DNA of 64,000 bases. It comes from Colocasia esculenta. Its lineage: Eukaryota; Streptophyta; Magnoliopsida; Alismatales; Araceae. Position 1 is the first letter of the stretch. Every line of letters starts with the position of its first letter. The notes beneath the pieces were generated by a model. The model saw nothing but the letters and a program-made list of their open reading frames with translations. It had not been told where the DNA came from and did not search any database. Shown here in pieces: positions 34,843 to 46,646 of the stretch. Location: contig JACBKR010000781.1 of the NCBI GenBank assembly GCA_014218235.1, positions 558,001 through 622,000 of the forward strand, read 5' to 3'. Position numbers and translations under genes: made by a program.

Positions 34843-36555
34843 GCATGTCGCGTCAAGAACGTGACAGTCTGTGACGCCGCGATTCACCCTGGTCCGAGCC
34901 AGGCCGGCCAGGACCCCGTGTCGCGCCCGACCGCCCTGTCGCGACTTGAATCGCGACGGGTAGGTCCGTCGCGTTTCAAAGATTTCGGCCAGAACTATTA
35001 AATTGTGTACATGCCCTGCTGTTTTGGCTATTTAACCCTTAGTTAGCTACGATTAAACCATGTTATAATTAATTTGACTTGTTAGATTAATAAAAAATGA
35101 CATTTGCACGACTTGTCATATCCTCAAGATTTCTTTACACTTACACACACACAACATTATTACATGCCATTTGACCTTGATAAATTATGCAATAATATAT
35201 TCGGTAAATTAGCGAAATAAATGACTAAAGTACACTATTTTATTTAAATACAATTGTTTCTGTTTTTACTCGTGCATTTTATCTACCGTTACCGTTTTCC
35301 CTCGGCCTTCGAGCACTCGAGGCACGACGGACCCGTTTTTTTTCACACTTTCCCTTGCTTGGATCACCTCTCCACCGGGAATACTCTCGATTGGACCAGG
35401 GACTCCTTGTCAAGACCTCCGTAAGTCTTCTTGACTTTGGCACACGTCCTTTGTCAACGAGCTGGTTGTACCTCAAAACCCGTCACACCTTAGTGATCAG
35501 TACGATCCATACCTTATTATATTTCTTCTCGTCTTGAGTTCACACCGGACCACCTGACCCGTGTACACAGCACGGCTAAAGGGCGGTTGTGACTTCTACC
35601 AGACTGCCGGCACCCGACTTGGTGCTGTGCATCCGTTACTATCGTGTTTATCGTGTTTTACGATTGTACCCCTCTCATCTACAGTCCTTTACTCTCATCT
35701 GTTCACGTTCTCTCTACTCTCTCATCTATCTCGTCTAGTACTCTCTTATCTCTTCTTGGTACTCTATTGGCCATTCGTGTGATTGTCTAAGATAAAAGAA
35801 ATGACTAATGCCAGCGCAATAGGGCCCGATCAGGTCCTGGGAGGAGCGCCTGAAAAGTGCCAGTACCCCATGGGTGTTAAAATGATCATAGGATGTGTTA
35901 CGACATGCATCCAGCGCCAGTTTACTATCTAGATTAATCTATGACAATCAAAGTGCTATCTCTACAAGTGCAAGCGTGATCGTTACTAGTGCACCGTTGT
36001 GTAATTTACATGTTATATCGTTACATGGCCATTATATTAGCGTTCTCGTTGTACTATATTCCCTGTACCAGTTGCAATTGTTCTCTCGGTATCGTGACAT
36101 GCTCTACATGACTTTACTCTCTAGTTAACCTGCCTTTAAGATATTAACTAATTAAAGCATACTTGTGTTCATGAGATATTAAGTCCTACTGGGCGTTATT
36201 CGCTCATCCTGCGCATTTATTTAATGTGTTCAGGTGAGTCGGATGGAGACGACCACACATACGAGGACGGGACTGAGGGAGATGCTCAAGAGTGACCATT
36301 CAGCCACCAGTGCTATCTAGTAGTAGTTAGTGAGTCAGTTAGTCATAATGTAATAGTTTGATTTTGAATAAAGTACTCTGGGCCCTAGTTCTGGCTCTGA
36401 TACGTTGATGTAATGATGACTGGTGGATTATTAATGAAATTGGAGTTTATTTGGTATTATTCCATTGTGCAATGGTTTGCATTTATTTCTCGCTCTGTAC
36501 TATCTAATAATTGTAATCCCGCTCCGATATTCCGCGTCGGGGCGTTACAGTTTTG

Positions 36556-36567
36556 TGGTATCAGAGC
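36556..36567 (+). promoter_or_regulatory. R3 primer binding site (initiator Met tRNA)
   Basis: TGGTATCAGAGC, six bases inside the 5' LTR boundary. Confidence 0.9.
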
Positions 36568-36754
36568 CTAGGTTATTCTTAAGTATAAGATGATCTAGGT
36601 TTGACTTGCCTTGACTTAGAGTCTAATTCCATACCTATGTGAGATGGGTAGAACCTTGGGTAATAAGATAAAATAAATACACACACGCACGAACTTAGTG
36701 CAAACCCAACGACTTACATTTTAAATTCTCTTTTGAAGGAACTTAACATCAACA

Positions 36755-37760
36755 ATGGCAGCGGAGCGTGCTCAACTCCGTGATATGCAACAAACTATCC
36801 AACAGCTTACCCAAGCTTTACTTCAGGCTGCCGGAGCCAACAACAACAATAACAACAACCGAGCAGCTGGTGATTTACATAGAAATTTCCGCAACTTGAA
36901 TCCGCCTCGATTCAGTGGTACCACAGACCCTGATGAGGCCGAGAACTGGCTCAAGGAGACTGAGCGTATTTTCCGCGTTATGCAATGCGCAGATGGAGAT
37001 AAGATTTTACTTGCCACATTCCAGCTTGAAAGGGACGCCCGTGCGTGGTGGGAGTCCATTGAGGCCACCCGGGCAGATGCTCAGTTTACATGGAATGAGT
37101 TTAAGGAGCAATTCAACTCCAAATATTTTTCAGAAAGAATTCAAGAAAGGAAAGCCGCCGAGTTCGCCGCTCTGAAATAGAGAAACCTGACGGTTGCAGA
37201 ATATGAGGCACAGTTCTCTCGATTGGCTCGCTACGCCAATCATCTGGTTAGTACTCAGAGGATGAAGGCGAAGAGATTCCTCAATGGGCTTAGACCTGCA
37301 TATATTACACAGCTAGCACCATTTGATATTCAGACCTACCCAGAGATGGTCAGGAGAGCACAATGCTTGGAAGATGCGACTGAACTCACTGAGCGCATCA
37401 AGGGTAGAATGTTCAGGAAGGAGCAAACTTCCGGAGTATCAAACAAGCCTACTAACGGCAAGAAAAGGCCGTTAAGTATCACTGACGGGCCAAGCCAGGA
37501 GCGAAAGCCCAAAGTCCCCACCACTACTGCTCAGAACAACAAGCCCAGATGCAAACACTGTGACAAGCTTGGTCACACGACAGAAGAATGCTGGAGGAAG
37601 GCAGGTGCATGCCTTCGCTGTGGGAGCCGAGAGCATCGGATCCTTGAATGCCCGTTACTGAAGGAAAATGAGAAGCGTCCTGCGGGACCAAAGAAGCCAG
37701 GCAGACTTCAAGCCCTGCAAGAGGTAGAGACCACCGAGGAAGGTGGCGTGGTGGAAGGTA
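36755..37760 (+). pseudogene. R3 gag with capsid and two zinc knuckles
   Basis: ATG at 36755 opens a Ty3 gag: an N-terminal Gln/Asn-rich stretch (a run of eight Asn codons), then a capsid domain with NPPRFSGTTDP, AENWLKETERIF, ARAWWESI and FNSKYFSERIQERK. Two CCHC knuckles follow, [14 protein letters not shown] and [14 protein letters not shown] (about 37550-37655). A single TAG (37178-37180) interrupts the capsid. At the aligned position R2 gag has glutamine, so this looks like a C-to-T change. After the stop the same frame continues into protease, so gag and pol form one frame as in Tekay elements. Confidence 0.9.
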
Positions 37761-39963
37761 CACTACCAGTCATTTCTCATTCAACATTTGTTTTGTTCGA
37801 TACTGGCGCAACGCATTCGTTCATATCACAAGCATTTGTTGATACCCTAAATGAGAAACCTGCATCTATGACATTTGAATTATCTGTCACAACACCACTA
37901 GGAGAACATGCTCAATTAAATAAATATTTTCCATTAGCTGATGTTAAGGTTGGTGAACTTATCCTTAGAGCTGACTTGATCTGTATGCCCATGGAGGGCT
38001 ATGATGTCATTTTGGGAGCCGATTGGCTATCCACGTATGGGGCTATCGTGGATTGTAGAAGAGGGAAATTTTCTTTTAGTGAATTCCCTAAGCTGACCTT
38101 CACAGGACGTAGACACAAGAGGCACTTGTCTCTCGTCTCTGCCATAAAGGCACAGAACATGATAAGAAAGGGTTGTGTGGCATTTCTCGCCGCAATTGTA
38201 GTTGAGAAGAAAGCAACAAAAATATCAGACATTCATATAGTGCAAGAATATCCAGACGTGTTTCCCGATGAGCTGCCAGACATTCCACCTGAGAGAGATG
38301 TAAATTTCTCAATTGATCTCGTACCTGGAGCTACACCGGTTTCACAGCAACCCTACAGGATGTCCCCCGCTGAATTAAAAGAGTTGAAAGAGCAACTGAT
38401 GGAACTTCTAGAAAAGAGTTTCATTAGGCCAAGTACTTCTCCTTGGGGAGCACCAGTGCTGTTCGTCAAGAAGAAGGACGGATCCATGAGGTTATGCATC
38501 GATTACAGGCAGTTGAACAATCTCACTATCAAGAACAAGTACCCTCTGCCGCGTGTCGATGAACTATTTGATCAGATATCAGGAGCAAAGTACTTTTCTA
38601 AGATTGACCTTAGATCGGGATATCATCAAATGAGGATTAAAGATGCAGATATCTACAAGACAGCTTTCAGGAGCAGGTAGGTCATTACGAATTTGTAGTC
38701 ATGCCTTTTGGACTAACCAATGCTCCTGCAGCTTTTATGCAATTAATGAACAACATCTACCGGCCTTACCTCGACAAGTTCGTCGTGGTATTCATTGATG
38801 ATATTCTCATATACTCCAAGTCCAAAGAAGAGCATGAGGAGCATCTGAGGATCGCTCTGCAAATCTTGCGCGACAACCAACTCTACGCCAAATTGAGCAA
38901 GTGTGAATTCTGGCTCGAGGAGGTGTCGTTCCTAGGCCATGTCATTTCCAAGGATGGTATCGCTGTCGACCCTTCCAAGGTAGAAGCTGTGCTGAACTGG
39001 GAAAGGCCGACCAATGTCACCGAGATAAGAAGCTTTCTTGGACTGGCTGGATATTACAGACGGTTCATAAAAGACTTCTCCAAGATAGCTGTACCTCTTA
39101 CGCGTCTTACGCGGAAGGAAAACCCATATGTCTGGAGCAAGGAATGCGAGAAGAGCTTTCAGACACTCAAGCAATTGTTGACATCTGCACCTGTCCTCGC
39201 ATTACCAGTCGAAGGCGCAGGATTCTCAGTCTACACTGATGCATCTAGAATCGGTCTAGGCTGCGTATTAATGCAGAATGAGAAAGTAATAGCCTATTCA
39301 TCAAGGCAATTGAAGCAACATGAGGTTAACTATCCTGTCCATGACTTAGAGCTAGCTACTGTGGTATTTGCACTCAAGATCTGGAGACATTACCTATATG
39401 GGGAACAATTTATTGTCTACTCCGACCACAAGAGTTTGAAATACTTATTCTCTCAGAAGGAGCTCAACATGCGACAACGAAGATGGGTGGAGTACTTGAA
39501 GGATTTTGATTTCAACATTCAATATCACCCAGGCAAAGGTAATGCAGTAGCCGATGCACTTAGCAGGAAGCCAGTAGCTTCGATATCTTGTCTAGTCATG
39601 GGCGAGATGCAATTGTTAGAACAATTCGCCAACTTTAACCTGAACATTGAAAAGAGGAGTGATAAGATGATCGTGGCTAATTTTAGAGCTCAACCCGACA
39701 TTTTTGTCGAGATCAGAGAGCAACAGGCTAATGATCCGTTTCTAGTCAGAGTCAGAGAGACCATAGCTGACAAGCCAGACTTCTCCATCGCTGAAGATGG
39801 AAGATTATTATTCCAAGCCAGGACATGTGTGCCTGACAATGAAGAGCTGAAAAAGAAACTGATGGATGAAGCCCACAAGACCAAGTACACAATACATCCA
39901 TGTGCAACCAAGATGTACCAAGACATGAAGAGGTCATTTTGGTGGCCAAACGTTGAAGCGTGA
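37761..39963 (+). pseudogene. R3 protease, reverse transcriptase, RNase H and start of integrase
   Basis: Aspartic protease [10 protein letters not shown] near 37800. Reverse transcriptase with [16 protein letters not shown] block near 38490 and catalytic FIDD near 38795. RNase H with YTDAS (39235), HDLELA (39345), SDHKS (39425) and VADALSR (39550). Then the zinc-binding HKTKYTIHP start of integrase. A one-base frameshift at about 38679, inside RT just before the [10 protein letters not shown] block, splits the frame, and a one-base shift near 39951 ends it before the integrase core. Both are lethal to the polyprotein. Confidence 0.9.
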
Positions 39964-41172
39964 GGTAGCTGAGCATGCCGCGCACTGCCTCACTTGTCAA
40001 CAGGTAAAAGCAGAACACCGGCGTCTTGCGGGTATACTTAGACCCCTGGACATACCTGAATGGAAGTGGGAAAGCATCGGGATGGATTTCATCATGGGTT
40101 TATCCCGAACTCATGGTGGACTTGATGCTATTTGGGTTATTGTGGACAGATTGACAAAGTCTGCACACTTTCTAGCAATTCGAAGTACCTAGAGTGTGGA
40201 TGTGCTTGCAGCCTTGTATGTAAAAGAGATAGTCAGACTACATGGAGTACCAGTATCCATTGTCTCAGATCGTGACCCTAGGTTCACTTCTAGATTCTGG
40301 AAGGGACTCCAGGCTGCCCTAGGCACAAAACTCAACTTTAGCACAGCTTTCCACCCACAAACGGATGGACAGACTGAAAGAACAAATCAGATAGTGGAAG
40401 ACATGCTGCGAGCTTGTGCTATAGACTTTGAAGGGTATTGGAATGAACAACTGTCTCTAATAGAATTTGCCTACAATAATAGCTATCAGGTCAGCATTAA
40501 GATGGCACCATTTGAAGCATTGTACGGCAATGGCTGGGATGAAGTAGGTGAACAGCAATGGCTGGGACCAGACATGGTGCAGAGCACTAGCAGAGACATA
40601 CAAATTATCAGAGACAGAATTAAGATAGCTCAGTCCAGGCAGAAGAGCTATGCTGATAAAAGAAGAAGGGACTTAGAGTTTCAAGCTGGAGATCATGTGA
40701 TGCTCAAAGTATCCCCGACTCGAGGATTTCAGAGGTTTGGGATGAAAGGCAAGCTGAGACCGAGATTCATAGGTCCATTTGAATTATTAGATAGAGTTGG
40801 CGAGAGGTGGCGTACCGACTAGCACTACCTCCCCAATTCTCTACCGAACATAACGTGTTCCATATGTCAATGCTGAGAAAGTACGTGTACGATCCATCGC
40901 ACGTAATCAGCTATGATGACATTACTCTGAAGAAGGATATGACCTATGAAGAAAGGCCAGTGAATATCTTAGACAAGAAGATGCAACAGCTTCGGAATCG
41001 ATCTATACCCGTGGTCAAGATTCTGAGGAGGAAACACGAAGTTGAAGAGGCAACTTGGGAGCCCGAAGCAACCATACGACGAAATTATCCGGATTTATTC
41101 AGTAAGACATTGTTCCTCTTACGATTATATGAATTTGGGGACCAAATTCTTTTTAAGAGGGGGAGGATGTAG
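39953..41172 (+). pseudogene. R3 integrase core and chromodomain-like tail
   Basis: CLTCQQVKAEH completes the zinc finger. DDE residues lie in MDFIMGLS, SDRDPRF and DGQTER. Breaks: TAG at 40190-40192, and a frameshift near 40803. About eight residues that family members have between ALYG and the WDEVGE motif are missing, without a frame change. The last part (40807-41112) carries the DPSHVISY segment and an EEATWEPEATIRRNYPDLF tail like other Tekay integrases. The stop at 41170-41172 uses the first bases of the LTR. Confidence 0.9.
41155..41167 (+). promoter_or_regulatory. R3 polypurine tract
   Basis: AAGAGGGGGAGGA directly before the 3' LTR. The preceding ~20 bases match those in front of the R2 polypurine tract. 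Confidence 0.9.
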
Positions 41173-44100
41173 CACCCTTGATTTTTTTCAAATCAAGAGA
41201 AAATAAAATTTTATTATTTAATAAACGAGATAAATCAATTTAATTATATTAAAGGGAGAATACATGGAATAAAAGGAAATTAATGCAATACCCATTAAGC
41301 TAAATTATTAATGGGTTACTCTAATAACCCAAACCAAATAAATTAGACCCAATTAGTGATAGCCCATCTTGAGAGGAGAAGTAATTAGGTGAAATTCGTA
41401 CCTAATTAATTAATAAATAGAAAAGGGTGAAATTAACTATTAAAATAAGTCATATCTATCCTAAAAAGAGTCTTACACTTACCTTAAACCCTTACCCACG
41501 AAATTGAAACCCTTCACAACTCTATTAGGTAGATAAATAAGAGAAAGTGAGAGATAAATGTCAATTTTCGGAGTTGGATGAGAAAGAAAGAGTTTTAGGT
41601 GATTTAGAACTCTATAAGCCATCAAAACACCCCCCATTTGACCCTAGCACCCCACAATTTCGTGCTAAGACTTTTGGAGACGAAGAGGAGAAGATCTGGA
41701 CCAAGGAGTAAGGAAGGAGAAGGCTTGGAGCAAGAAGGGGTTTTCTTATTTTCGTCATTCAAACTAGGGCTTTCTTACTTCACGAAAAAGGTAGGCAATC
41801 TCTCAAGAAAAAATCTTGAAATAATTATCCTAGGTAGAGTTCATGTACCTCTTCAAAAGCCCTACCATTTCGTGGTATTCTGATCATCCATTTGGGCAAA
41901 TTTAATTTGTGAAGTCCTGCTGTACCATGAACCCTAAATCTCATGTTCTCTCTAATTCCTTGCGTACTTGTTCCCATTCTATGAGAAAATTCTCAATGAT
42001 ACTACAGTGTAATAGCTTTCAAACGCCCTTGGCTTCGTTCTATTTCAATCTTCCATGAGGGAGATTTAAATCTTTGAATCCCTATCTGTTGCCTATACCC
42101 GACTCTTCATGATAACCTTTAAACATTGTGCATACTTGATGTCCTGCCATGATAAAATTTTATAAAATACTACTTCGTGTTAGCTTTCAAACGCCGCTGG
42201 TTTCATAATTTTTCATCAAGTGTACATCTCTAATTAATTCGTTGAACCTTGACTGCGCCTGTTTAGGTCACCGAAAAGTAACCTGATCAATGCATATCTA
42301 AACCTTGTCTATTTTCAAATTAATCATGCATGTTGATAGATGTACATGTCTACTTTCGTTTAGAACTAGTTTCATGCTTTTGAATCACCGTGCTATTTTA
42401 TATAGAATTTAGAACGTCCCTGTATCACAGAGGACTCGACCTGAGAAAAAGAAAAAAAGGCAACCCACCTGTTATCGCGACGGCGCGATCCGCCGCGATA
42501 TCAGCCGTGTCGCGCCCTGCAGGCATGTCGCGTCAAGAACGTGACGGCCTGTGACGCCGCGATTCACTCCGGTCCGAGCCAGGCCGGCCAGGACCCCGTG
42601 TCGCGCCCGACCGCCCTGTCGCGACTTGAATCGCGACGGGTAGGTCCGTCGCGTTTCAAAGATTTCGGCCAGAACTATTAAATTGTGTACATGCCCTGCT
42701 GTTTTGGCTATTTAACCCTTAATTAGCTACGGTTAAACCATGTTATAATTAATTTGACTTGTTAGATTAATAAAAAATGATATTTGCACGACTTGTCATA
42801 TCCTCAAGATTTCTTTACACTTACACACACAACATTATTACATGCCATTTGACCTTGATAAATTATGCAATAATATATTCGGTAAATTAGCGAAATAAAT
42901 GACTAAAGTACCCTATTTTATTTAAATACAATTGTTTCTGTTTTTACTCGTGCATTTTATCTACCGTTACCGTTTTCCCTCGGCCTTCGAGCACTCGAGG
43001 CACGACGGACCCGTTTTTTTTTCACACTTTCCCTTGACTTGGACCACCTCTCCACCGGGAATACTCTCGATTGGACCAGGGACTCCTTGTCAAGACCTCC
43101 GTAAGTCTTCTTGGCTTTGGCGCACGTCCTTAGTCAACGAGCTGGTTGTACCTCAAAACCTGTCACACCTTAGTGATCAGTACGATCCATACCTTAGTAT
43201 ATTTCTTCTCGTCTGGAGTTCACACCGGACCACCTGACCCGTGTACACAGCACGGCTAAAGGGCGGTTGTGACTTCTACCAGACTGCCGGCACCCGACTT
43301 GGTGCTGTGCAACCGTTACTATCGTGTTTATCGTGTTTTACGATTGTACCCCTCTCATCTACAGTCCTTTACTCTCATCTGTTCACGTTCTCTCTACTCT
43401 CTCATCTATCTCGTCTAGTACTCTCTTATCTCTTCTTGGTACTCTATTGGCCATTCGTGTGATTGTCTAAGATAAAAGAAATGACTAATGCCAGCGCAAT
43501 AGGGCCCGATCAGGTCCTGGGAGGAGCGCCCGAAAAGTGCCAGTACCCATGGGTGTTAAAATGATCATAGGATGTGTTACGGCATGCATCCAGCGCCAGT
43601 TTACTATCTAGATTAATCTATGACAATCAAAGTGCTATCTCTACAAGTGCAAGCGTGATCGTTACTAGTGCACCGTTGTGCAATTTACATGTTATATCGT
43701 TACATGGCCATTCTATTAGCGTTCTCGTTGTACTATATTCCCTGTACCAGTTGCAATTGTTCTCTCGGTATCGTGACATGCTCTACATGACTTTACTCTC
43801 TAGTTAACCTGCCTCTAAGATATTAACTAATTAAAGCATACTTGTGTTCATGAGATATTAAGTCCTACTGGGCGTTATTTGCTCATCATGCGTATTTATT
43901 TAATGTGTTCAGGTGAGTCGGATGGAGACGACCACACATACGAGGACGGGACTGAGGGAGATGCTCAAGAGTGACCATTCAGCCACCAGTGCTATCTAGT
44001 AGTAGTTAGTGAGTCAGTTAGTCATAATGTAATAGTTTGATTTTAAATAAAGTACTCTGGGCCCTAGTTCTGGCTCTGATACGTTGATGTAATGATGACT

Positions 44101-44228
44101 GGTGGATTATTAATGAAATTGGAGTTTATTTGGTATTATTCCATTGTGCAATGGTTTGCATTTATTTCTCGCTCTGTACTATCTAATAACTGTAATCCCG
44201 CTCCGATATTCCGCGTCGGGGCGTTACA
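41168..44228 (+). repeat. R3 3' LTR (3,061 bp)
   Basis: Copy of 33487-36549 with scattered substitutions and a few 1-2 base indels. Repeat-array units start at 41853, 42019 and 42187 (spacing 166 and 168; the 2-base loss matches a small deletion in unit 1). Confidence 0.95.
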
Positions 44229-46599
44229 CTTTTAGTGTCGCGCCTTGGCGGGCGGTCGCGACATGGTCGCGACGCTTATGGGCGTCGCGACAGTGCCAGT
44301 GTCGCGCCTGGCCGCTACGTCGCGTTCTGGGGGCCATCGGTTCAAAACTGAAGGCACGCCCCATTTCCCTCTCTCGCCCCTTTTCACTCCTTCTCCCCTC
44401 TCTCGAGTTCTCTCTCGTTTCTCGGTGTTCCCCTTCGCTCGTGGTGCTCGTGCTGAGGCGTGGACGTGCTGTTCGTGCAGGGCTCGTGCTCAGGTTGTTC
44501 GATGCTGGGAGGAGGCGTTCTTTCCTACAAGAAGGCCCCAACGGGGTGGTTCTTCATGTGGAGGTAGGGATCCTCGCTCCTCTTGCCCTGAGCATGCCCC
44601 CATCCCCCTTGTGGATTGTGTTTCTCGTTGGGTTGAGGGTTTGGGTGAGTGAGGAATCCATGCTCGTGGTTGTGTGAGTTGATCCCTCGAGCGTAGATCC
44701 ATGTTTTCGTGGGGTTGTGGGTGGTTTGGATGATTTAAAAGCTTTAAATACATGTTGAGCATGCTCCCCTCCCCCAATGGTTTGGTTGTACCACGTTTTG
44801 GGGTGATCTCCGGAAGAGATGGTTCTGGAACCCCCCCTGGACTGAAGAGACGACCTATCGTGGGGTCGCGATGATGTCGCGGCTGGCGAGGCTGCCGTGA
44901 CATCGTCGCGGCGACCAGGTATGTCACGACTTGGTCGCGTCGGCTTAGGCCGTCGCGATAGTGTCACGACCAGGTTGGGCGTCGCGACCAGATCGCGACA
45001 GCCCGCTGCGTCGCGACCCCGACCGAGAGACAGGTTTTGGTCTTTCCCGTTTTTGCTTTTTCTTCTCACTGTACCCGTGGCACCTGTGCTAGTTCCCTAG
45101 TACGGTCTACACTAGTCTTTCGCCCGGTGCTCGGCACTTGAGGGCTTGTTCCGTGTGAGAGGTTGTTACCGTTTCCTGGGACCCCCATCCTCGGGAGCCT
45201 GTTGAGGGAGTACTCCGGGCTACGAGTGCGCTCAAGTTGGCAGCCACCAGGCGGACTCTGGAGCTTATGGGAAAACGGTGGTTAGGACAGTGGAGTGTGA
45301 GTCACTTGCAGAGCTCTCGTGGGTGGTCTGGGACGCCGATCGAGGACAGTAGGAGTTCTACCCGGCGCAGGACAGCCAGTCCTTCTTCTCACTGCGTCGC
45401 TCCTTACGGCCCCAAAACTATTTGGAGAGGTCAGGCGTGGGACCGTAGTCTGGCCAGACTACGGCAGTTACTACTAGGGGCGTTTGAAAGCTAACATGAT
45501 GTAGTATTTATGAGAATTCTCGCATGGCATGGGATCAAGCATGCACGGGACTTGAAAGCAAACATGAAGGGTTGGGTACATGGATATGACAGGGTTTCAA
45601 AGAATTAATTCTCCCTCATGGGAGAACAAAATAGAGCGAATCTAGAGGGCTTTTGGAAGGGATCATGAAGACTACCTAGGGTAATTTTTACACGAATTTA
45701 GCTTGAGAGACTGCCTACCTTTTTCGCGGTGAAATAAAATCCCTTGTTTAGTAACGAAGAAAAGAGAAGAAAGCCCTAGCTCCAAGCCTTCCTCTCCTTG
45801 CTCCTCATCCCTAGCCTCCCTCCTTCATCCTACAAAGCTCCAACTGCGGTCTAAGGGTTGATAGGGCCGAAATTTGGGTGTTTTGATGGTTAATAGAGTC
45901 CTAAAGTCATAAAACTATTATATTCTCATCAAATTCTGAAAATTCATATTTATCAACTATTTTTCCACCATTTATCCACCTAATGGGTAGGGTAAAGACC
46001 TAATTTCATGGCCCAAGGGTTGGGATGGGATGTGGGCTCTTGTATTGGATAATTACCATCCATTTAAGCCTTATCTTGCTCTTATGTAATTTATTAATCA
46101 ATTAACTCCGAATTTCTTATTTATCTCCCCCTTTTCCCTCATTTATCCATCCATTTAGCTTGAGGAGAACTCCAATTTAGTGGCTAAGGGATTTGGGTAG
46201 GTCTAGGATCTTTTTAGGATAGATTTGAGCTATTAAATAATTATTTTCACCCCTTTTATTAATTACTTTTATTTTAATGCAAATTTCACTAATTTAACTC
46301 CCATCCCATGATGGGCTCTTCTCATTTGGGCCCAACAATTCATGTTAGGACCATTAGGATAGCCCATTACTAGTTTTGCTTAATGGGTTTTAGTTTAATT
46401 TTATTTATCACAATTTATTCACCCTTCATTCTAATTTAAAGCTATTTAACATATTTATTCAATTTGTTTCTTATTTCAATTTAATTTAACATTATTTATC
46501 CTAATATTTCTAACCTTTATCCATTCTTTGGGCTCTTGCTTTTGGCCCAATAACTTATGTAGGCTTAATTGTAGCAGCAACAACTGCTTCTTCTTACAA

Positions 46600-46646
46600 C
46601 TGCCTTGCCGTGGCTGCTGCTGCTTCTTCTTACCATGGCAAGGCAG
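46600..46646. repeat. GCA/GCT-rich hairpin in R4
   Basis: Arms CTGCCTTGCCGTGG (46600-46613) and CCATGGCAAGGCAG (46633-46646) pair with one mismatch around a GCT/TTC-rich loop. The hairpin is embedded in a stretch of GCAGCAACA-like repeats from 46573 to 46695. Confidence 0.75.

Larger units (their letters stand above)
33487..36549 (+). repeat. R3 5' LTR (3,063 bp)
   Basis: In order: AT-rich first 350 bases, a donor-like site AAAAAG|GTAGGC at 34109, the 168-bp array (34171-34842), a TCGCGA-rich island (34791-34980), and an acceptor-like site TGTGTTCAG|GTGAGT at 36233. It is followed by the PBS six bases after the LTR end. Confidence 0.95.
33487..44228 (+). mobile_element. R3: Ty3 (Tekay/Del-like) LTR retrotransposon nested in R4
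   Basis: Nearly identical LTRs (33487-36549, 41168-44228) begin TGTAGCACCC and end GCGTTACA. Target duplications are CTTTT (33482-33486, 44229-44233). Order on the plus strand: PBS 36556-36567, gag, protease, RT, RNase H, integrase, chromodomain-like tail, polypurine tract 41155-41167. The order, long LTRs and C-terminal tail fit Tekay/Del chromoviruses (inference). It is full length at 10.7 kb but has two in-frame stops, three frameshifts and a small integrase deletion, so it is inactive. Confidence 0.95.

Noticed and set aside
44144..45494. Several 80-177 codon frames in GC-rich DNA after R3
   Set aside because: They lie inside solo LTR R4, in its TCGCGA-rich part; long frames there follow from composition.
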